Shown here piece after piece: positions 9,117-18,522 of a DNA stretch of 64,000 nucleotides (position 1 is the stretch's first letter; every line of letters begins with the position of its first letter). This DNA comes from Aequoribacter fuscus. GTDB lineage: Bacteria > Pseudomonadota > Gammaproteobacteria > Pseudomonadales > Halieaceae. The DNA lies in the NCBI RefSeq assembly GCF_009910365.1, contig NZ_CP036423.1, forward strand, positions 868,001 to 932,000, written 5' to 3'. The notes under the pieces are model-generated. The model was not told the DNA's origin. It did no database searches and saw nothing but the letters and a program-made list of their open reading frames with translations. A program made the translations under genes and the position numbers.

Positions 9117-10324
9117 GTCTTCTGTAAAGCCTCTACCGGGTCGAGTCGAGCTGCACGTCTGGCCGGCCACCAGCTAGTTAGCAGTCCTAAGAGTAATACT
9201 AGAAGATTGGTTGTGAGCCAATCCGCTGCATTAACCTGTGCGCTTAAATAGGGACTGGCACCGGCCATCGCAAGACCCTCCGCCACTGAGCTGAGATCAA
9301 TGCCGTCGCGGAAGCCGAATAAGATACCCTGTGCTAGAACATTGCCGATAACTAGGCCGATGCCAATCATAACCATAGACTCCAATGTTAGCGCGGCGAC
9401 CACAGATCGGGGTTTTAGACCAAGCGCTAACAGTAAGCCGATTTCGGGCGTACGCTCAAAAATAGCCATGATCAAAGTGTTGACCAACGCAAAGCTCAAA
9501 GTCAAAAACACGACCGCTACAATAATGAAAACAAATCCACTCATCGTTTGCATTGAAGCACTGAGGTATTCATCAATTTGATCCCAGCGCAGTACTTCGA
9601 TTTCGGCACCAAGAGCAGTTTGGAGAGAGTCTTGCAGGCGCTCGAGTTCGCCGATATCGGACGTAAACAGGGCAGTTTCGCTGATTTGATTTGGAACCTC
9701 TAGCAAGCTTTGAGCTTGATTGAGTGGCAGGTACACCTCGGCTTCTTCTTTTGCAGCAAAGGTCGTTTGATACACGCCAACAATGCGATACCCTCTTTCT
9801 GCTAGGGCACCGTTACCGCTTTGCGTCATTAGCACAATTCGTTTACCCAGTTGGGTCTCGAGTTTTTCTGACAGCTTGGCACCGATTAAAATGCCATTGC
9901 TCTGACTTGTTATATCCTCACCCTCAACGACTCTGTAACCCAGCCGTTGGTCTTGTATTTCTCGCTCTGGCTCGATTCCCAAGAGAGTAACACCCTGACT
10001 GGCGTATTCACTTTGAACAACTGCTGGTACCTTGATTCGTTGAAACCAGCGCGCCACACTGGGGTCATCGAGCACGCTTTGTGTGGTCTCCGACGGAGTG
10101 TTGAAGCGGTGATCGATACTCGGGTCATCCAAATACTGAGCGGCGTGAGCTTGCAGGTGTCCGGGGAGATTATTGATGCCAGAATCCAGAATGCCCTGCA
10201 TGAACCCTCGTGTCATAGCGACCATAAACAGCATGGCGCAGACCGCAATCGCGACAGCCGATATCATCAAGAGACTGCGTTCTTTGTTGCGCCAGAGGTT
10301 GCGCCAAGCTAAGCGCGAAATCAT
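9113..10324 (-). CDS. ABC transporter permease, FtsX/LolE-like (second permease)
   Basis: A 403-residue inner-membrane protein of the FtsX/MacB type: N-terminal 'RLAWRNLWRNKERS' followed by TM1 (about 18-38), a large periplasmic domain (about 45-260), then three C-terminal membrane segments, including 'LVNTLIMAIFERTPEIGLLLALG', the coupling-helix region that contacts the ATPase. The start overlaps the upstream permease stop by four bases and its own stop overlaps the ATPase start by four bases, giving strict translational coupling. Two non-identical permeases in tandem recall LolC/LolE. Confidence 0.88.
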   Translation of the reverse strand: MISRLAWRNLWRNKERSLLMISAVAIAVCAMLFMVAMTRGFMQGILDSGINNLPGHLQAHAAQYLDDPSIDHRFNTPSETTQSVLDDPSVARWFQRIKVPAVVQSEYASQGVTLLGIEPEREIQDQRLGYRVVEGEDITSQSNGILIGAKLSEKLETQLGKRIVLMTQSGNGALAERGYRIVGVYQTTFAAKEEAEVYLPLNQAQSLLEVPNQISETALFTSDIGELERLQDSLQTALGAEIEVLRWDQIDEYLSASMQTMSGFVFIIVAVVFLTLSFALVNTLIMAIFERTPEIGLLLALGLKPRSVVAALTLESMVMIGIGLVIGNVLAQGILFGFRDGIDLSSVAEGLAMAGASPYLSAQVNAADWLTTNLLVLLLGLLTSWWPARRAARLDPVEALQKT

Positions 10325-11541
10325 GTGCTACCTCGTCCGGCCAGAAGCGGCAGTGCGCGCGCTTTAAGTACCGGCCAAATGGAGGCGAGAACGGCCCCTA
10401 CAAAAACCAGGCTTGGCCCCGAGAGTGTGGTAAACCAGGAGATCTCTGGATACATACGTGCGGACATATTGAATTTTGAGGCCATCTCTTCCATACCCTC
10501 AAACGCCAAGCCGTAGAGGCTTAAATAATAATTTAACGCTAGGCCTCCGCCCACGCCAATGATTAATCCCAGTAGCCCCAAAAAGACGGTTTCCGTGAAC
10601 ACTAAACGGCCGAGTTGACTCGGCGCAATGCCAAGAGCGAGCAAGGTGCCAAACTCGCGACGCCGCTCGAGTACAGCCATAAGCTGCGTATTTAGAACTG
10701 AAAATACGATAACAACGACTAGTACCGCATAGATAAAAAATGCGCTGATGACATCGGACAAAATTGCCTGACGCAGACCGGGGACTAGCTCCTCCCAGTC
10801 GCGGACAGCCAGATTTTTAGCATCCAATCCGCGCGATAAGCGCTCTTTAGCGGAGTCAGTTTCTGCGAAGTGAGGCAGAGCTATGGCAATAACGTTCAGT
10901 TGGTCGGTGGCGGTAAAGGTAAACTCAAACTCTTCGAGTGGGATTAACGCGAGGCCACGGTTCATATCCGCCATACTTGTTTGGAAAATACCCACAACCG
11001 TCAGTACATTTGCTGCAAACGAGCCGTCATAGCCCGAGCCCAACAATGTCAGTTCGTCGCCGACCGAGACCTGAAGATTTTTGGCGAGTGTTTCGCCGAT
11101 AACAATTTCGGTGCCGGTGTTAAGCCATCGGCCTCGGCTGATCGTGCCCGCGAGTAAGCCGAATTCTGCTTCTAACGTAGGCTCTACACCTAAAATTTGC
11201 GCACCGAAACTGCGGCTTTCGCTATTCAGCAGGGCGCCAGCTACCAGGCGGGGTGCGAGTTTGATCTCTGCCCCCAGTATTGATCTGATGTCATTGATCA
11301 GGTCTTCGGACTTGCCAATGGATTCACGCAGTTTGGGTGCGTCGAGATAGGCAGGCGTTTGAATCTGAAGGTGACCGATCAGCACGCCCAACGTGTTATC
11401 GATTATCATTCGGTAGTTGCCGACTTGCAAGCCGATCAGAAAAATCAGGAGCGTATTGCAAAACACCATGGCGCTGATGGTAAGCCACGAGCGTTTTTTG
11501 TGGCGCCACAAGTTGCGCCAGGCGAGTCGTTCTATTTGCAT
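10321..11541 (-). CDS. ABC transporter permease, FtsX/LolC-like (first permease)
   Basis: A 406-residue paralogue of the next permease with the same plan: 'RLAWRNLWRHKKRS' plus TM1, a periplasmic MacB-type core domain to about residue 265, and three C-terminal membrane segments with the 'LNTQLMAVLERRREFGTLLALG' coupling region. The two permeases clearly diverged from a common ancestor, as in heterodimeric LolCE. It begins three bases after the stop of the LolA-like gene and lacks an obvious ribosome site of its own, so it is probably translated by coupling. Confidence 0.88.
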   Translation of the reverse strand: MQIERLAWRNLWRHKKRSWLTISAMVFCNTLLIFLIGLQVGNYRMIIDNTLGVLIGHLQIQTPAYLDAPKLRESIGKSEDLINDIRSILGAEIKLAPRLVAGALLNSESRSFGAQILGVEPTLEAEFGLLAGTISRGRWLNTGTEIVIGETLAKNLQVSVGDELTLLGSGYDGSFAANVLTVVGIFQTSMADMNRGLALIPLEEFEFTFTATDQLNVIAIALPHFAETDSAKERLSRGLDAKNLAVRDWEELVPGLRQAILSDVISAFFIYAVLVVVIVFSVLNTQLMAVLERRREFGTLLALGIAPSQLGRLVFTETVFLGLLGLIIGVGGGLALNYYLSLYGLAFEGMEEMASKFNMSARMYPEISWFTTLSGPSLVFVGAVLASIWPVLKARALPLLAGRGST

Positions 11542-11544
11542 GCG

Positions 11545-12291
11545 TTAGCGCGCACTGCGAAGTTGGCCAACGGTGAAAATGTTGTCATCAATTTCAACAT
11601 CAAATTCAATGCTGTTTATGGTCAGCTCGGTCCATTCGTTGGGTTTGTTTTGGTCTTGTACACGCATACGAGTCCCCACCGGACGACCGTTTATGATTTG
11701 ATGCTCTAAAGTTCGGATGGTTTTGACAAGTTGGTTATCTTGATCCCAAAACTCTTGCTCTAACATCAAAAAGTCGTCGCGAATGCGATAAATTTCTTGC
11801 CCCCAAACGACAGGCGCATCCTCGTGGGGGATAGAGCGAATTTGATAGATGGTGTGGCCGTTTTCCTCGCGGGTGCCCATCAACGTATGGTCATACTCGT
11901 CTATGACGTCGGTATCTTTCGTGATGTCCCTATTTGATAAGTCGCTGCCCATCCAGCTTTGCGCCATCATCGATGAGGGTATTTTGATGACACGTTTAAT
12001 GCGCGGTGAGTAAGACCACATGTCGTCATCCAACAAAAGCGTCGCGTTGCCCGCATCTTTCTTGGGTGCTTTTACAATCAAGAATGATTTGTCTAAGCCC
12101 TTGGTGCGGCTATGAATAGTCATGCTGCGCTCCCAGTCTGGGCGGTGAATGGTCATGGTCATCTCACCGTCAGATGACTCGCCGCGCCAGACGTCCATTG
12201 CCGACTTGATAATATCAGTGGCGCTGGGTGAGTCACCCGCGAAAGACTGAGATGCAAGGGTAAGCAAAAGTAGGACCGGCGCTATTCGCAT
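11545..12291 (-). CDS. LolA-like outer membrane lipoprotein-sorting protein (COG2834 type)
   Basis: A 248-residue periplasmic protein: signal peptide about residues 1-18 (MRIAPVLLLLT..SFA), then a LolA/LolB-like half-barrel with 'GEMTMTIHRPDWERSM', 'LLLDDDMWSYSPRIKRVIKIP' and 'TRMRVQDQNKPNEW' strands, as in the COG2834 family. Such proteins bind acyl chains or other lipids. The frame is open to 12345, but the Met at 12291 starts the signal peptide and follows a CAGGAT ribosome site. It is the first gene of the operon with two FtsX permeases, an ATPase and a barrel, and most likely accepts a lipid or lipoprotein from that ABC complex. Confidence 0.82.
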   Translation of the reverse strand: MRIAPVLLLLTLASQSFAGDSPSATDIIKSAMDVWRGESSDGEMTMTIHRPDWERSMTIHSRTKGLDKSFLIVKAPKKDAGNATLLLDDDMWSYSPRIKRVIKIPSSMMAQSWMGSDLSNRDITKDTDVIDEYDHTLMGTREENGHTIYQIRSIPHEDAPVVWGQEIYRIRDDFLMLEQEFWDQDNQLVKTIRTLEHQIINGRPVGTRMRVQDQNKPNEWTELTINSIEFDVEIDDNIFTVGQLRSAR

Positions 12292-12519
12292 GATTTTATC
12301 CTGCAAAACAAACCTCAGGGTGCCATGTTCGTGTTGTGTCTGCAATGCTCGTTTAGTGTTGGCATTTTTAAACTGATCAAAAACCTTATATTCGCCGCAT
12401 TGTATTCAGTAGTGCACGCGTAGCGACGCTAATGTGCATTGAGATCATCTGCGGTCTCACATACCCTAGCGCAGAGGTCGGGCGCCGCCCAGACCCTTGT
12501 CGTTCTGAAAAGAGGCGCT

Positions 12520-13044
12520 ATGAGTTCACATCAATCGGAAGTTTTAACACCTAGGCCATGGCCCGCATGGGCGAAATGGATCAGGGATGTGCTGTTTATC
12601 CTATTCGCGTTTTGGGCAATCGATGCCTGGCACACACGCAATATGCTCGATGGTGATGCCGGTCCTATCGCAGAGCTCACTCTGGTGAGCCTAGAAGGGG
12701 AGGTTCAGCGCTTGTCCGGCGATCCTGAGCGCCCGACACTACTTTACTTTTTTGCGCCTTGGTGCAGTGTGTGCCGGTTAAGCATGGGTAACTTAGAGAC
12801 CCTTGATGACACTAAGGTGCGCGTGGTGGCCATTGCGCTGGACTACGCTAATCAGACCGAGGTCGAACAATTTTTACAAGATATTGATGTACAGGTGCCA
12901 ACGTATTTGGGCACGAATGAGCTCAAAGAGCTTTTTGTCATAAAGGCCTATCCCAGCTATTACGTGTTGGACGAGCACTTTGAGATACAAGGTCGCACCG
13001 TCGGTTACAGCACGACCTTGGGTCTGTGGCTCAGGACGCTCTAA
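12520..13044 (+). CDS. Membrane-anchored thioredoxin-like (TlpA-type) protein
   Basis: A 174-residue protein with one N-terminal membrane segment (about 21-37) and a periplasmic thioredoxin fold with active site 'APWCSVC' (Cys82, Cys85), then 'KAYPSYYVLDE' with the cis-Pro expected of the fold. It probably reduces or oxidises periplasmic disulfides. A longer frame starts at 12439, but the Met at 12520 has an AAGAGG ribosome site and precedes a sensible cytoplasmic tail. It diverges from the LolA-like operon and converges with the DUF3604 gene, overlapping it by four bases. Confidence 0.82.
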   Translation: MSSHQSEVLTPRPWPAWAKWIRDVLFILFAFWAIDAWHTRNMLDGDAGPIAELTLVSLEGEVQRLSGDPERPTLLYFFAPWCSVCRLSMGNLETLDDTKVRVVAIALDYANQTEVEQFLQDIDVQVPTYLGTNELKELFVIKAYPSYYVLDEHFEIQGRTVGYSTTLGLWLRTL

Positions 13045-15056
13045 CTTTCTTTGCCTCGATACCAAATAGGAGAGGACCAGGCGCGCTCTTGGATGGTTTT
13101 AGCCAGATCCGAGCGCGGCTCGACCCCGGCTCTCAGTGCGTCCCATGTCGACCAGCGGCAGGTAGGGTTTTCGAGCACTCGCACATAGTAAAAGGCTTCT
13201 TGCGTGGGGTCGAAGTCGGGGTCGGTCCATACATTTTTCAATTCAGCTGCACCAACGTCGCCACTGATCGAGCAGTCACTTAAATTGACCGAGGCGCCAT
13301 TGTCGGGGCATCGGTTGGTGGCAGGGTCTACACTTAAACCATCACTGCAGGCAGCGTCGTAGACCATCTCGTGATGTTCGCCATTTTTAACGTAGCCCTT
13401 GATGATTTGAATGCGTTGCAGCGGTGCTGCGAGTGGATCACGCACGGCCCATACTAGGAACTTAGGTGCTTGATTCTCGCGCGGGCTCAGATCTGATCCC
13501 ATAGCGACGCTTGAATCGTAGGCTTTTCGGGCCATATCGGTCTGATCTAACCAGTCGCTCTGAATGTCGTAGCCCGCGAAGAAACGGACCTTAATACGAG
13601 GACCTGTCGTAGCGAAGGTCTCTTTGCGGCGGAAAGCGTCGTAAATGGCCTCGCGGGTATTTTCTTCCGCCCATACGCCGGCAAGGCCCGAGGCACTCCA
13701 GGTCTCGAACGACGAGCTTGCTATGTAATCATGACCATCGACTTCGGTCATTTGGTTTGGGTCTAACCATTTCAAAACGGTACCGGTCATGAACGATGCT
13801 GGGATGGAACCACGGCGTTCGGCAGTACCATCAAGTAAGCCCGCCTTTGAGAAGAAGGTCTCTTCACGGTCGGAGCTAGCCGCTACGTGGGTGTCACTGG
13901 CGCCAACTAAGCCGAACTTGTAGGGGTTGAGTCCCGATTGTTCTTGTAGCGCTAAGCCACGCAAGTAGGCGTCACGCACGTAACTGCCAGGAGGCGCGCT
14001 GGGTAAGGTTGTCGCGACTCTGAAGGGCATGATCTCAAAGTCAGCCCACTCGTCGTTTTTGGACAGGGCGGGATGGGTATCGGAGGTACCTTTGACTTGG
14101 GTGATTTCCACGATCGGCTCATTGCGCATACGTTGCGTGACGTAGTCCTCACCCATGGGGTTGCCTGCCCAATCCGTTAGAGTAAACATTTGGCCATTTG
14201 AGCCATTGGAGTTGTGCGGGATCGCGAGACTCTCGATACCTTGCTCGCGTAAACCGTCCATCCAGTCCCACAAACCTTCAGGGTTTTGCGAGTGGAAGCG
14301 CGAGAAAGGAACCGCCGGCAGTCTGTCAGTTCCCCTAAATACGACGTTGCGATGCAGGTTGCCGCGATCGTCGGTGGATGAGGTATATTCATACGCAGCG
14401 AAAGTTGTGAATCGGCCAGGAATATAATGTTGATCCGCGGCTTCGATACTGTCTCGCCAGGCAGATTTAGTAACGGCCTCGGCGATTTTAGGGTCAACTT
14501 CACCTGCCATAATCCCCGTTAATAGCGATGGCAAGAAGGTCGCGAAGGCTTTGGATCGTTGCGGAATTGACCCTTCGTCGTAGTTATCTGATGCATTGAT
14601 GTTGTGCAGTGGTTTGGCGACTGCGTAACGCGAAAAGTCGGTACTGGTATCGGCACTTGCCTGCACAACACCCATGAACATGCCGTGATCGGTTACGGCA
14701 TAAAAGTCCAGGGGTTGCTGCATTTGTATTTCGTAGCCGGCTGGATGCAGCAAAGCCTCGCCCTTTGCGTACCGATAGGCGTCGTACGGTGTCGCAATGG
14801 TGCCGAACGCGTAGGCATCAAAGCTGTAGCCGGTGTGCACGTGCAAATCGCCGAAGTAGGCATTGCGATCGGGGTTGGCCGCAGGCCGTAAGTCTAGAAT
14901 TTCGTGGTTGGTTTCTAGAATCGAATTGCGAGGTGTTCCATTAGCCGTAGTTAGCGGGCTTTCCAGATTTAGATCGGGGATAGCAGATTCACCGCAGCCT
15001 GTCATTGCCAAGATACAGGACGCAAGAAGGGTGATTCGAGTTCTGGCTATGCGCAT
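13041..15056 (-). CDS. DUF3604 domain lipoprotein
   Basis: A 671-residue lipoprotein: signal peptide ending in lipobox 'LAMTGC' (lipidated Cys21). The mature part opens with 'AYFGDLHVHTGYSFDAYAFG', a PHP-like metal-site motif, and has 'DFYAVTDHGMF', 'IPHNSNGSNG' and 'GLVGASDTH', the scattered His/Asp residues diagnostic of DUF3604. The family is common in marine bacteria and is probably a metal-dependent phosphoesterase-like hydrolase, but no substrate is established. The Met at 15056 is preferred over 15074 because AAAGGAC lies about nine bases upstream. Confidence 0.85.
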   Translation of the reverse strand: MRIARTRITLLASCILAMTGCGESAIPDLNLESPLTTANGTPRNSILETNHEILDLRPAANPDRNAYFGDLHVHTGYSFDAYAFGTIATPYDAYRYAKGEALLHPAGYEIQMQQPLDFYAVTDHGMFMGVVQASADTSTDFSRYAVAKPLHNINASDNYDEGSIPQRSKAFATFLPSLLTGIMAGEVDPKIAEAVTKSAWRDSIEAADQHYIPGRFTTFAAYEYTSSTDDRGNLHRNVVFRGTDRLPAVPFSRFHSQNPEGLWDWMDGLREQGIESLAIPHNSNGSNGQMFTLTDWAGNPMGEDYVTQRMRNEPIVEITQVKGTSDTHPALSKNDEWADFEIMPFRVATTLPSAPPGSYVRDAYLRGLALQEQSGLNPYKFGLVGASDTHVAASSDREETFFSKAGLLDGTAERRGSIPASFMTGTVLKWLDPNQMTEVDGHDYIASSSFETWSASGLAGVWAEENTREAIYDAFRRKETFATTGPRIKVRFFAGYDIQSDWLDQTDMARKAYDSSVAMGSDLSPRENQAPKFLVWAVRDPLAAPLQRIQIIKGYVKNGEHHEMVYDAACSDGLSVDPATNRCPDNGASVNLSDCSISGDVGAAELKNVWTDPDFDPTQEAFYYVRVLENPTCRWSTWDALRAGVEPRSDLAKTIQERAWSSPIWYRGKES

Positions 15057-15148
15057 GTTAAGTCCTTTTGTCATTTATTATGTCACTTAATCGCGTAACT
15101 GTAATTCAGACCGACGTAGGTGTATAGGTCCGTATACGCCGACCTCGC

Positions 15149-15967
15149 CTAGGGTATCGGTATTCCTAATGATTCAAGTAAAGGAATACTTCGCGCATTC
15201 AGTCCTGAGCATAAAGTCGGTGGTTTACTGCAAAGCTGGAGCGCGGCCTCCGCCATGGTAGCAACTGACTCAACATGATCGTCATCGCTGTAATTATTCA
15301 AGGCCATTGCGCCCTCACTTAACACCACACCAACGGGAGCAAGCGAGTTGATCGCGATATTGTCAGGCGAGAGTTCTACGGCCCAACCTGCGCTTAGACG
15401 TTCAAGTGCCGCTTTGGTCGTGCCGTACAGAGTTGGGTGACCGTCGCGGTTAAATTGTACGGCTCTGGAGTCGCTGTCGTAAGGCGCTGATGGCGGCATA
15501 TCAGATGTTGCGCTAGAAATGTTCAAGATCCAGCCAGCACCCTGCGTCTTCATGTGTTCAACCGCTTGTTGCGACAAGGTTTGAGGTGCGATGACGTTCA
15601 TCTCGAAAGCCAAGTGCCAGTGTTTTGGTGTGACTTGCCAGATAGGAATGAATCGGCACCAGGCCGCGTTGTTCACTAAGATATCGAGCCTGCCAAAATG
15701 ATCGATGACTGCTGGAATAATTCGAGCTCGATCGGTTGGATCGGCAAGATTTGCCCGAATGCAAAGACAGTCACCGCCACTTTCTCTGATCGTTTCAGCG
15801 GTTTCTTGTAAGGATCCGCTCATACCCGGTTGTGGTTCTAGCGTGCGTGCTACCAGAGCAATTTTAGCTCCACGTGTGGCAAAGTAGGCAGCAATGCCAG
15901 CGCCTATGCCGCGACTTGCACCGGTGATGAGAGCTACTTTGCCTTCGAGTAATTTAGAGTCGTCCAT
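15149..15967 (-). CDS. SDR family oxidoreductase
   Basis: A classical short-chain dehydrogenase of 272 residues: 'ALITGASRGIGAG' dinucleotide-binding loop, 'NNAAW', catalytic Ser in 'LNISSATSD' and an 'YGTTK' YxxxK pair. The frame runs to 16075, but the Met at 15967 (MDDSKLLEGK) begins the Rossmann fold in the usual place with a GGGG ribosome site before it. It is the last gene of a four-gene unit with two thiolases and a nitronate monooxygenase, so it may act as a 3-hydroxyacyl-CoA dehydrogenase in a degradative thiolytic pathway (inference). Confidence 0.85.
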   Translation of the reverse strand: MDDSKLLEGKVALITGASRGIGAGIAAYFATRGAKIALVARTLEPQPGMSGSLQETAETIRESGGDCLCIRANLADPTDRARIIPAVIDHFGRLDILVNNAAWCRFIPIWQVTPKHWHLAFEMNVIAPQTLSQQAVEHMKTQGAGWILNISSATSDMPPSAPYDSDSRAVQFNRDGHPTLYGTTKAALERLSAGWAVELSPDNIAINSLAPVGVVLSEGAMALNNYSDDDHVESVATMAEAALQLCSKPPTLCSGLNARSIPLLESLGIPIP

Positions 15968-16081
15968 TTTATGCCCCACTTGCTGATTTAACTCAGCATA
16001 GTAAATCATCGGCATATGAGGCGGCAGTGGAGAACGCGATTTAGAAGTGGCTGAGCATGACTTAACTGTGCTCAAGCTCCG

Positions 16082-17287
16082 CTAGACGCAGCGCTCGATT
16101 AGCATTGCCGTACCCGTTCCTGCCGCACCGCTGGTGGCGACAATGCCCAAAGTTTGATTCCGTAAGGTTAGCTCGTCGAGCAACGTTCCTAGTAACATAG
16201 CGCCCGTGGCGCCCATGGGGTGGCCCAGGGCGATGCAGCCGCCGTTTACGTTGAATTTGTCGTCATCAATTTGCAGTTGCTGCTGCGCACGTAAACTCGT
16301 GGCGGCGAAGGCTTCATGGATCTCGAATAGATCGATGTCGTCGGTGCTCAGGCCATGTTTATGTATGAGCTTCGCGACGGCATTGACGCATCCGCTTACC
16401 ACCTCTAGAGGCTCGTCGCAGACGCTTAAGGTGTCTAGGATGCGTGCTTTAGGGCTGTGTCCGAGACTTTCTGCCAGTTCCTCAGTGCCCAGCAGTACGA
16501 GCGCTGCTCCGTCGCACATAGCGGGTGAATTGCCGGCGGTATGGCCGTGCATGATGGTCTGGAATTGTGGGTAAGCCCGACTCTGAATGGCATCCGCGCC
16601 GGCTTGACCAAGCGCTTCAAAAGCGGGTGGCATCGCGGCTAAGGATTCGTGTGTTGTGTTGGCACGAATACATTCGTCCTGATCAACGCAGCGGCTGTTG
16701 ACGGAGTCAAAGATGGGGACAATCGAGGTAAAGCGTCCTTGTGCCTGTGCTGCCGCGGCATTCTGTTGGCTTTTGAACGCGACTTCATCCAACGCCTCGC
16801 GGCTAAAACCGTACCGAGTGGCGATAAAATCAGCACCTGAACCCATCAGTAAAAAATGATGTTTAGCTGCGAACTCGGGGTCGGTAAAAGCGGTGGCTTT
16901 ATCGGACAACATGGGCACTCGCGACATCATCTCGATGCCACCACCGAGTGTCACCTTAGCTTGATTCGCCCAGATCTTCATTGCCGCAATATTGACGGCG
17001 TCCAAACCCGATGAGCAAAACCGATGCACGGTGATGCCCGGAATGAACTGAGGCCAGCCAGCGGCCATTAAACTTGTTTTGGCAATATTCGCCGCTTGCT
17101 CGCCAGCTTGCGTGACGCACCCCAGGGCGACTTCTTCGACAAGCTGTGGGTCTAGGGTATTTCGGGTTTTGATGTGTTCGTATAGGCCCGCCATTAACTG
17201 TACCGGTGTTAAACTGGCGAGGCCGCCGTCGGGCTTCGCGCGTGTTCGAGCAGAGCGTATGGCGTCGTAAATATAAACCTGACTCAC
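16082..17287 (-). CDS. Thiolase family protein (acetyl-CoA acetyltransferase type) lacking second catalytic Cys
   Basis: A 401-residue thiolase: nucleophilic Cys91 in 'HRFCSSGLDAV', 'HEAFAATS', and catalytic His356 in 'CIALGHPMGATG'. In the C-terminal CxGxGxG motif, where thiolases normally have the Cys that acts as general acid/base, alignment back from the terminal 'IERCV' places Ser386 ('SGAAGTGTA'). So the second catalytic Cys appears to be missing while the rest is intact. It overlaps the upstream thiolase gene by four bases and leaves a six-base gap before the SDR stop codon side. Likely role is C-C cleavage or formation on an acyl-CoA, with chemistry possibly altered. Confidence 0.85.
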   Translation of the reverse strand: MSQVYIYDAIRSARTRAKPDGGLASLTPVQLMAGLYEHIKTRNTLDPQLVEEVALGCVTQAGEQAANIAKTSLMAAGWPQFIPGITVHRFCSSGLDAVNIAAMKIWANQAKVTLGGGIEMMSRVPMLSDKATAFTDPEFAAKHHFLLMGSGADFIATRYGFSREALDEVAFKSQQNAAAAQAQGRFTSIVPIFDSVNSRCVDQDECIRANTTHESLAAMPPAFEALGQAGADAIQSRAYPQFQTIMHGHTAGNSPAMCDGAALVLLGTEELAESLGHSPKARILDTLSVCDEPLEVVSGCVNAVAKLIHKHGLSTDDIDLFEIHEAFAATSLRAQQQLQIDDDKFNVNGGCIALGHPMGATGAMLLGTLLDELTLRNQTLGIVATSGAAGTGTAMLIERCV

Positions 17288-18522
17288 GAATCACGGCCCA
17301 CGATAAACGAGGCACACGTTGTGGTGCTACCTCCAAGATTTAATGTGATCATGTTGCGTGCATTAGCAATTTGGTTGCATGTGGCGCGACCGCTGACCTG
17401 ATTGGCGCAGTCTAGAACCATGCGTATGCCGGTGGCGCCGACCGGGTGCCCCAAACCAATGAGACCGCCACTGGGATTAATTGGGAAGTCGCCATCCATT
17501 GTGATGCGGCCTTCTCGAATAGCGCGATAACTCTTTCCCGGGGGCGTTAATCCGATATGGTCTATCGCCATGTATTCGGTCACGGTAAAACAGTCGTGTG
17601 TCTCTAAGCCGTCCAGATCATCAATTTGAGTAAACCCACCGCGCTTCAAGGTATCGTTTATCAAGGCCGCTACATGCGGAAAAATGTAGTCTTGGTTGCG
17701 GCTTATTGCCAATTTTGATGCCAAGCTAATCGGCGCGGAGCGGTGACCCCAGCCCTTAATTCTGGGTATGTCTTGTAAATTGAGTCCCAATCGCTCGGCG
17801 TATGCTTGTGCGGCTTTTTTGCTGGCCAAAACAACGCAGGCCGCACCATCGGTAATTTGACCGCAATCTAATTTGCGTACGTAACCCTCGATCACCGGGT
17901 TTAAGGCATCGTCGTCACAAAAGGCTTCATCTGGCAGAGCCCAAGAGCGAGTTTGCGCGTTGGGGTTCTTGCGCGCATTGGTGAAGTTGGTTTTGCCGAT
18001 GATCTTAAGATCATCGGTGTTGATGCCGTAGCGTTTTTGGTACTCTTTCGTCAGCAGGTCGAACTGATGTGGCCACGGGAAATCGCAGTTCATCGCTTCT
18101 TGACCTTTCCAGGTAGCCGCGCCCAAATATTCGGCACCGGTTTTGCCATTGACGTTACGCATTTGTTCAATACCCAAAGCGACGGCGACATCGTAGTGCC
18201 CGGCTTCGATATCACGCATGGCGGCCAAAATTGCCATAGAACCGGAAGCGCAAGCGGCCTCATGACGGCTGGTAGGTATGCCTGCTAATTCAGGGTAAAC
18301 CTCGGCAAAAAATCCGCCGAGCAACCCTTGGCCGTTAAACAGATCGCCGACAAAGTTGCCGACATGCGCGACGTCGATTTGGTCAGGGCTTATCTTGGCT
18401 TTGGTGAGCGCATTGGTGAAGACTTCTTTAAACACGTCGAAGACCTCTTGGTCTTCTCGCGCCCAGTTTCTGGCGAAGTCGGTTTGATCTCCGCCCAGTA
18501 TGTATATTTCAGATGCGCTCAT
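17284..18522 (-). CDS. Thiolase family protein, SCP2-thiolase-like
   Basis: A 412-residue thiolase-fold protein. Catalytic Cys lies in 'HEAACASGSMAI'; instead of the NEAF motif it has 'ETHDCFTVTEY', which marks the sterol-carrier-protein-x (SCP2) thiolase branch, followed by 'GLIGLGHPVGATG'. Such enzymes thiolyse branched or ring-derived 3-ketoacyl-CoAs, for example in sterol side-chain catabolism. It shares a four-base overlap with the downstream thiolase and a one-base junction with the upstream nitronate monooxygenase gene, so all four genes form one operon. Confidence 0.87.
   Translation of the reverse strand: MSASEIYILGGDQTDFARNWAREDQEVFDVFKEVFTNALTKAKISPDQIDVAHVGNFVGDLFNGQGLLGGFFAEVYPELAGIPTSRHEAACASGSMAILAAMRDIEAGHYDVAVALGIEQMRNVNGKTGAEYLGAATWKGQEAMNCDFPWPHQFDLLTKEYQKRYGINTDDLKIIGKTNFTNARKNPNAQTRSWALPDEAFCDDDALNPVIEGYVRKLDCGQITDGAACVVLASKKAAQAYAERLGLNLQDIPRIKGWGHRSAPISLASKLAISRNQDYIFPHVAALINDTLKRGGFTQIDDLDGLETHDCFTVTEYMAIDHIGLTPPGKSYRAIREGRITMDGDFPINPSGGLIGLGHPVGATGIRMVLDCANQVSGRATCNQIANARNMITLNLGGSTTTCASFIVGRDS

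Noticed and set aside
9947-10312. 121-codon plus-strand ORF inside the permease region
   Set aside because: It is antisense to a clear FtsX permease gene with conserved motifs and has no family features.
11359-11709. 116-codon plus-strand ORF across the LolA-like/permease junction
   Set aside because: Antisense to two well-supported coupled genes and without a ribosome site.
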